From NCBI GenBank assembly GCA_045612485.1, contig JAZKZE010000049.1, forward strand, positions 1 through 37,986: a stretch of 37,986 nucleotides of DNA. Reading direction: 5' to 3'. Both the position numbers and the translations under genes were made by a program. The notes under the pieces were generated by a model. The model searched no databases. It worked only from the letters and a program-made list of their open reading frames with translations, and had not been told where the DNA came from. Positions 34,339-37,986 of this stretch are shown here, piece by piece (the stretch's first letter is position 1; each line of letters starts with the position of its first letter). The stretch comes from RGIG5327 sp045612485 (GTDB lineage: Bacteria; Verrucomicrobiota; Lentisphaeria; Victivallales; UBA1829).

Positions 34339-34367
34339 GTAAAATCTCATTTTACCCTTGTGTAAAA
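34339..34367. promoter_or_regulatory. GTAAAA half-site array
   Basis: GTAAAAT-CTC-ATTTTAC (34339-34355) is a perfect palindrome with 7-base arms, and GTAAAA follows again at 34362-34367. It lies 55-80 bases upstream of the -35 box, a usual activator location. Confidence 0.35.
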
Positions 34368-34421
34368 CGTTAAACAGAAGAAAAAATTGGAATTTTTTTT
34401 CCGTAATACCGGAATAGTTGC

Positions 34422-34450
34422 TTGACTTATCATGTGAAAATATGTATATT
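34422..34450 (+). promoter_or_regulatory. Strong sigma70-type promoter
   Basis: TTGACT (34422-34427), a 17-base spacer, and TATATT (34445-34450). Transcription should begin near 34457, giving a leader of about 210 bases before the ATG at 34666. Confidence 0.8.
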
Positions 34451-34470
34451 AGAAAAAACAAGAACTGTGT

Positions 34471-34491
34471 CGCATAATATACATTATGTTA
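34471..34491 (+). promoter_or_regulatory. Operator-like arm 1
   Basis: This 21-base arm is the exact reverse complement of 34577-34597. Its core CATAATATACATTATG (34473-34488) is itself nearly palindromic, as expected for a dimer-binding site. It starts about 14 bases after the predicted transcription start. Confidence 0.7.
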
Positions 34492-34576
34492 TATGTGACG
34501 GGGAAAAATGAACTTGAAACAGAAAAAAATAAGCTTGAAATAATAGAAAATTATACAAAAAACAACTCAAAATATC

Positions 34577-34597
34577 TAACATAATGTATATTATGCG
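34577..34597 (-). promoter_or_regulatory. Operator-like arm 2
   Basis: Exact inverted copy of arm 1, with core CATAATGTATATTATG (34580-34595). The cores are 107 bases apart, about ten helical turns, compatible with DNA looping. In RNA the arms could form a 21-bp stem closing an 85-base loop. Confidence 0.7.
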
Positions 34598-34665
34598 AAG
34601 TTATGCCTGTTGTTTTTGTATTTTTTGAAAAACAGATTTTCAAATCAAATTCAACAGGAGGAAAA

Positions 34666-36942
34666 ATGAAGAGTATCTGTCTCGTAAAAAGTATTCTGAT
34701 CCTTTCCGGAATACTGGCGTTGTGGAATCTTGCGGCGTCTTCCGTAACAAAAGAAAGCGGTATCGTTTTTGAAAACGGTTCTGTCCGTCTGGAAAAAAAC
34801 GGTACAAAAGCATGGAAAGAAGATTTTTCCGGCAAAGCTCACTCCATGGAATTTGCCATGAACTATTATAACAGAATGAAGTGTGCTGTTAAGACGTCTG
34901 ACGGGAAAAATGCTCTTTATGTAACTTCCAAAATGTTCAAAGATCAGGCATGGGGACTGCGTACTCCCCTTATCCCGGTAAAAGCCGGAGATGATTTTGC
35001 TTTTTCCTTTGAAGTTGCCGGAACTGTTTCCATGCTCAAAGGCGCAGGAAGAAAAAATTACTCCAACAGATATTTTTTCTTTGACAAAGATAAAAAGAGT
35101 GTTGCGGATGATACTTACTTTTTCTATGAAAGCAAAAGCCCTTCATTCCTTGCACACACCATCACCGGAAAAGTTCCGGAAGATGCCGCTTATATGGCAA
35201 TACAGTTTGGTGGCGCACCCCGTATGAAAACAACGGATTTCCTTGCTTACAGATCCCTCAACCTTACTCTTGCAGGAAAAAATGCTTCTTATGTGAAAAA
35301 AGGTTCTTTCCTTTCCCGTCCCATTCTTATTACCGGAAATGCCCTTCTTTCCATGAAAGGCAAAGTTCCGGCAAATTGTGCCGTTTCCTTTGAGATCCAG
35401 ACAGCAAAGGAAAGAAAAGGCTGCAATTTCAAATGGGGTGAATGGAAAAAATATACCAATAATACCAAAGTCGGAAATGCCGGAGAATACCTCCGTTACA
35501 GAGCAATTCTCACAGGAAACGGGAAAAATACCCCCATTCTGGATGAAGTGATCGTGGGGGATTTCAAAGACAGTTCCTGGAATGTAAAGACAGATCTGCT
35601 GCCCCCCTCTGTAACAAGAATAACCTCTTCTCCTGTTGCCGACGGTAAATTGGAGGTGCGTTTCCTCATTTCCGATGAAACGATGCCGGATTTTGCCACC
35701 ATAAAATGTGCATTGAACAAAAAAGATATTACCAAAAAATTGACCCGTAACGGTTATGTTCTTACCTATAAACCGGATACACCTCTGAAAGGGGGACGTC
35801 ACAATTTTGATTTCACCATACAGGATATTTACGGCAATAAACACGATATCAGGGAATGTGTTTTTATCGGCAAACCTTTTACCGGCAATAAAGTAACCTA
35901 CCGGAAAGACGGTCTTATGCTTGTGAACGGCGAGGAATTTTTCCCCATCGGGTTCTACAGTTCCAAAGCATTCGCTGTAAAAGACGATGCGGATCCCCTG
36001 ATGAAACAACTTGCAGATAATGGGGTAAATTTCCTCCAGTCCTATTTGGGGGCGCAAGCCATTCCCCCTTTCCTTGCAGCAGCGGAAAAATATAATATCA
36101 AAACCTGTATCCGCTACTGGCTTTACCAGTACAAAAATCATAAAACTGTCATCGGACTTTTCCTTGCGGATGATTCCAACCGTTTCACCCCCTCTGCCAT
36201 CCGGAGCATGGCAAATGAGACAAAAGCCGTTGCACCGGGACTTTTCGGTACCCATACCGTATGGCCGCTTCAGTCTTATAACTCTCTTTATTATCCCAGA
36301 GTACAGTCTGCGGATGTATTCATGCCCCAGCTTTATCCCATCAGCGATAAATGGGCATCCATCCGTAACGGCCCCCAGCGAGTTATTACCGATATGCAAA
36401 CCTGCATCCGGGACAGAGCAAGTCAGGGAAGACCGCAGCAGAGCGTTATTCCTCTTCTGCAAACCTTTAAAACCCTTCCCCAGTGGACAAGAGGACCCAC
36501 AAAAGATGAACTGCGCCTTATGACTTATCTTACCATCATCCATGGTGCCAATGGGGTCGTCTATTTCTCCCATGGCGGGGCAAAAGCACTGGGGGAAGAT
36601 TATCTCAAAATGATTCTTACCATTACAAAAGAACTGAAAGACCTTTATCCTGTTCTTCTTGCGGAAAAGAAAGAAAAGAAGCCCTCTGTAAAGATCCTTT
36701 CCGGAGCGGAACTGGACAGAGATAAAAATTTCTCCATCAATGTTCTTGTAAAGAAAGTCGGCAAATATAAATACATTATTGCCGCAAACTCTGCAAAAGA
36801 GGAAGTGAAAGCAGAATTTGCCAATATGGGTAAAGGGACAGCAGAAGTTATGTTTGAAAAGAGAAAGGTAACTTTTGACTGTTCCATGCAGGATACTTTC
36901 GCCCCCTATGCGGTACATATTTACAGAATCGCTGAAAAATAA
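34666..36942 (+). CDS. Secreted TIM-barrel glycosidase-like protein
   Basis: The 758-residue product begins with a signal peptide (MKSICLVKSILILSGILAL). An N-terminal beta-sandwich region (about 30-420) is followed by a barrel-like domain opening with LMLVNGEEFFPIGFY, a start common in GH-A-like secreted proteins of PVC bacteria. At the strand where relatives usually read ADEP, this one reads LADDSN (D502-D503), so the acid/base Glu may be replaced. VIPLLQTF and ELRLMTYLTIIHGANGVVYFS match later barrel strands. It has no clear second catalytic Glu, so it could be a binding or degenerate member. ATG 34666 with AGGAGG is chosen over an in-frame ATG at 34603, which overlaps the operator region. 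It is 21 bases from the pseudopilin-like gene. Confidence 0.75.
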   Translation: MKSICLVKSILILSGILALWNLAASSVTKESGIVFENGSVRLEKNGTKAWKEDFSGKAHSMEFAMNYYNRMKCAVKTSDGKNALYVTSKMFKDQAWGLRTPLIPVKAGDDFAFSFEVAGTVSMLKGAGRKNYSNRYFFFDKDKKSVADDTYFFYESKSPSFLAHTITGKVPEDAAYMAIQFGGAPRMKTTDFLAYRSLNLTLAGKNASYVKKGSFLSRPILITGNALLSMKGKVPANCAVSFEIQTAKERKGCNFKWGEWKKYTNNTKVGNAGEYLRYRAILTGNGKNTPILDEVIVGDFKDSSWNVKTDLLPPSVTRITSSPVADGKLEVRFLISDETMPDFATIKCALNKKDITKKLTRNGYVLTYKPDTPLKGGRHNFDFTIQDIYGNKHDIRECVFIGKPFTGNKVTYRKDGLMLVNGEEFFPIGFYSSKAFAVKDDADPLMKQLADNGVNFLQSYLGAQAIPPFLAAAEKYNIKTCIRYWLYQYKNHKTVIGLFLADDSNRFTPSAIRSMANETKAVAPGLFGTHTVWPLQSYNSLYYPRVQSADVFMPQLYPISDKWASIRNGPQRVITDMQTCIRDRASQGRPQQSVIPLLQTFKTLPQWTRGPTKDELRLMTYLTIIHGANGVVYFSHGGAKALGEDYLKMILTITKELKDLYPVLLAEKKEKKPSVKILSGAELDRDKNFSINVLVKKVGKYKYIIAANSAKEEVKAEFANMGKGTAEVMFEKRKVTFDCSMQDTFAPYAVHIYRIAEK

Positions 36943-36963
36943 AAATTTTTCATAGAGAGTGTT

Positions 36964-37677
36964 ATGAAAAAACAGTCATTTACTCTTATCGAATTGTTGG
37001 TTGTAATAGCCATTATCGCCATTCTTGCCGGGATGCTTCTTCCTGCATTGTCCAAAGCAAAGGCAAAAGCGATATCCATTTCCTGCAAAAGCAACTTGCG
37101 GCAGAGCGGATACGGGATGCAGATGTATGCAGGGGACTACAAAGGCTGGGTCCCCTCTTACGGAAGTGCAGACAGCAAAAAGCAGTATTACGATATTCTG
37201 GGGCCTTATATCGGATTGCAGCTCATCAACAGAACAAATTATAAAACTTTTGCCCCTTATAAAAGATTTTCCTGCCCCACCCTTGTTGTACCCCAGAAAG
37301 GGACGATGGGCAGCAGGGGAGAAATGAACAGATATGTATTCGGAGTATTTTGCACCCCTGTTACAGATTATTATGTAAGTGAATTCATGATACCCCAGAT
37401 CGATGGATACCGCTACTGGAATATACAGAAAACAAAAAAAACTCCCCCCATGCTGGCGGATACGATTTCCACAAGTGCAGTTACACCGCCCACCCAGGCC
37501 GGATATTTTTACATAAATGACCAGTCCGGCAATTACGGCTATGTGGGATTGCGCCATGACGGGGAAGCCAATCTTTTGCGTCTTGACCAGTCTGTAAAAG
37601 GGGCGAAGGGCCGTGATCTTTTCAATCACGGGATCAGTGTATTCCGTACCTGGAACAGAGTTCTCATTACAAAATAA
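36964..37677 (+). CDS. Pseudopilin-like protein with prepilin-type N-terminus
   Basis: The 237-residue protein has a short basic leader (MKKQS) and then FTLIELLVVIAIIAILAG, the type IV pilin/type II secretion methylation-cleavage signature with Glu at mature position 5; Ser, not the usual Gly, is at -1. The C-terminal LRHDGEANLLRLDQSV matches the H-X9-DG motif of the PVC-type DUF1559-like family, with DQ replacing DG. It should be processed by a prepilin peptidase and inserted in the inner membrane. Such proteins are extremely abundant in Lentisphaerota, and their role is not settled. It probably shares a transcript with the secreted barrel protein and is closed by a strong terminator. Confidence 0.92.
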   Translation: MKKQSFTLIELLVVIAIIAILAGMLLPALSKAKAKAISISCKSNLRQSGYGMQMYAGDYKGWVPSYGSADSKKQYYDILGPYIGLQLINRTNYKTFAPYKRFSCPTLVVPQKGTMGSRGEMNRYVFGVFCTPVTDYYVSEFMIPQIDGYRYWNIQKTKKTPPMLADTISTSAVTPPTQAGYFYINDQSGNYGYVGLRHDGEANLLRLDQSVKGAKGRDLFNHGISVFRTWNRVLITK

Positions 37678-37695
37678 AATTATTATTCACAAGGC

Positions 37696-37738
37696 AGGCT
37701 GCCCGGTATTGTATGACAGTACCCGGCAGCCTTTTTTT
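37696..37738 (+). terminator. Strong rho-independent terminator
   Basis: AGGCTGCCCGGTA (37696-37708) pairs with TACCCGGCAGCCT (37720-37732) with one mismatch, followed by T residues to 37738. It ends the secreted-protein/pseudopilin transcript. Confidence 0.93.
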
Positions 37739-37852
37739 GCGGAAAAATCAGCAAACTGTGCAATAAATCCTTTTGAAATAATTTTCAAGCAATTTGATCC
37801 GTTATTTTTATTGCTTTACTTTTACAATCATCACAATCAGTAAAAATCTTTT
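37739..37852. other. AT-rich spacer
   Basis: Between the last terminator and the right-hand repeat. I see no ORF, promoter pair or RNA gene here. Confidence 0.6.
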
Positions 37853-37986
37853 ACAGCTATCCCATAATTTTGTAAAAATGGCATATTTTTACAAAATTAT
37901 GTGCGTAAAGAAATCTGCTTTTAAAAAAGTGATTTTGTCAGATTTTTTCAAAAATACTTCTTTATCCTGTTTTGTGCAACCTTCAG
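37853..37986 (+). repeat. Right copy of 134-base inverted terminal repeat
   Basis: It is the reverse complement of 40-173 with two differences. In this copy the hairpin is perfect: arms 37863-37879 and 37885-37901 (CATAATTTTGTAAAAAT and complement) with loop GGCAT. The window ends exactly where the match to the left copy ends, which suggests an assembly break at a multi-copy sequence or a true element boundary. Confidence 0.93.

Larger units (their letters stand above)
33982..34665. other. Long regulatory intergenic region
   Basis: No supported gene lies here. In order it holds a terminator (34044-34082), a decayed copy of the terminal repeat (34095-34187), a hairpin AGTCCC-GCA-GGGACT (34233-34247), GTAAAA half-sites (34339-34367), a promoter (34422-34450) and two inverted operator-like arms (34471-34491, 34577-34597). 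A 46-codon ORF at 34202-34342 has no SD and overlaps the hairpin. Confidence 0.7.

Noticed and set aside
34202..34342. 46-codon ORF in the long intergenic region
   Set aside because: No SD, overlaps a hairpin and begins just after the decayed repeat; composition is not protein-like.
34471..34597. Transposon ends
   Set aside because: The arms enclose only 85 bases with no coding, each core is itself near-palindromic, and they sit right after a promoter, so an operator pair or RNA stem is the better reading.
35143..36918. 591-codon antisense ORF
   Set aside because: It is a shadow of the secreted barrel gene, without an SD or family-like features. Similar long shadows (19152-20645, 32032-33234) are also explained by codon use.

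Overview
The window looks like chromosomal DNA from a member of the Lentisphaerota (Victivallales-like) in the Planctomycetes-Verrucomicrobia-Chlamydiae group. The best clues are a pseudopilin-like protein starting with the FTLIELLVVIAIIAILAG signature, which is very abundant in that phylum, several secreted glycan-active proteins, a cytoplasmic GH29 fucosidase, and Gram-negative envelope genes (lnt, an O-antigen-ligase-like protein, lipoproteins). The taxonomic call is an inference from gene content; nothing was searched. No phage, plasmid, CRISPR or IS transposase gene is visible.

Layout. (1) 1-6495, + strand: a leader carrying a 134-base repeat, then six tightly packed genes (sugar isomerase-like TIM barrel, SDR, membrane-anchored unknown, NAD-sugar epimerase, DPM1-like GT2, polytopic GT-C-like protein). 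They read as a pathway that makes an activated sugar, loads it on a polyprenyl phosphate and transfers it across the membrane. (2) 6548-7186: hpt behind its own promoter and a structured leader. (3) 7217-11443, - strand: nadB, pcnB, a small membrane protein and an RluB-type pseudouridine synthase. (4) 11621-18987, + strand: lnt, a Xer recombinase, an O-antigen-ligase/TPR protein, a LysM lipoprotein, tRNA-Trp, a PqiC-like lipoprotein and uppP. (5) 19224-24217, + strand: two large secreted proteins, a histidine phosphatase fused to a carbohydrate-binding-like domain and a 1161-residue glycosidase-like protein, closed by two terminators. (6) 24290-29513, - strand: lipoprotein, SDR, iron alcohol dehydrogenase, glycerate kinase, gmk and a stand-alone coaC behind one good promoter. 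(7) 29679-30848: an M24 peptidase, divergent from plsY, gpsA and GH29 fucosidase. (8) 33949-37738: a long regulatory intergenic region with a strong sigma70-type promoter and two 21-base inverted operator-like arms, driving a secreted TIM-barrel protein and a pseudopilin-like protein.

The most notable non-coding structure is a 134-base repeat at both ends of the window in opposite orientation, differing at two positions, each copy with a 17-bp-arm hairpin; a third, decayed copy lies at 34095-34187. A short word, TGACGG/CCGTCA, is also locally clustered in several tracts irrespective of reading frame. The best candidates for undescribed biology are the repeat family, the six-gene glycan cassette, and the operator-controlled secreted-protein/pseudopilin pair.
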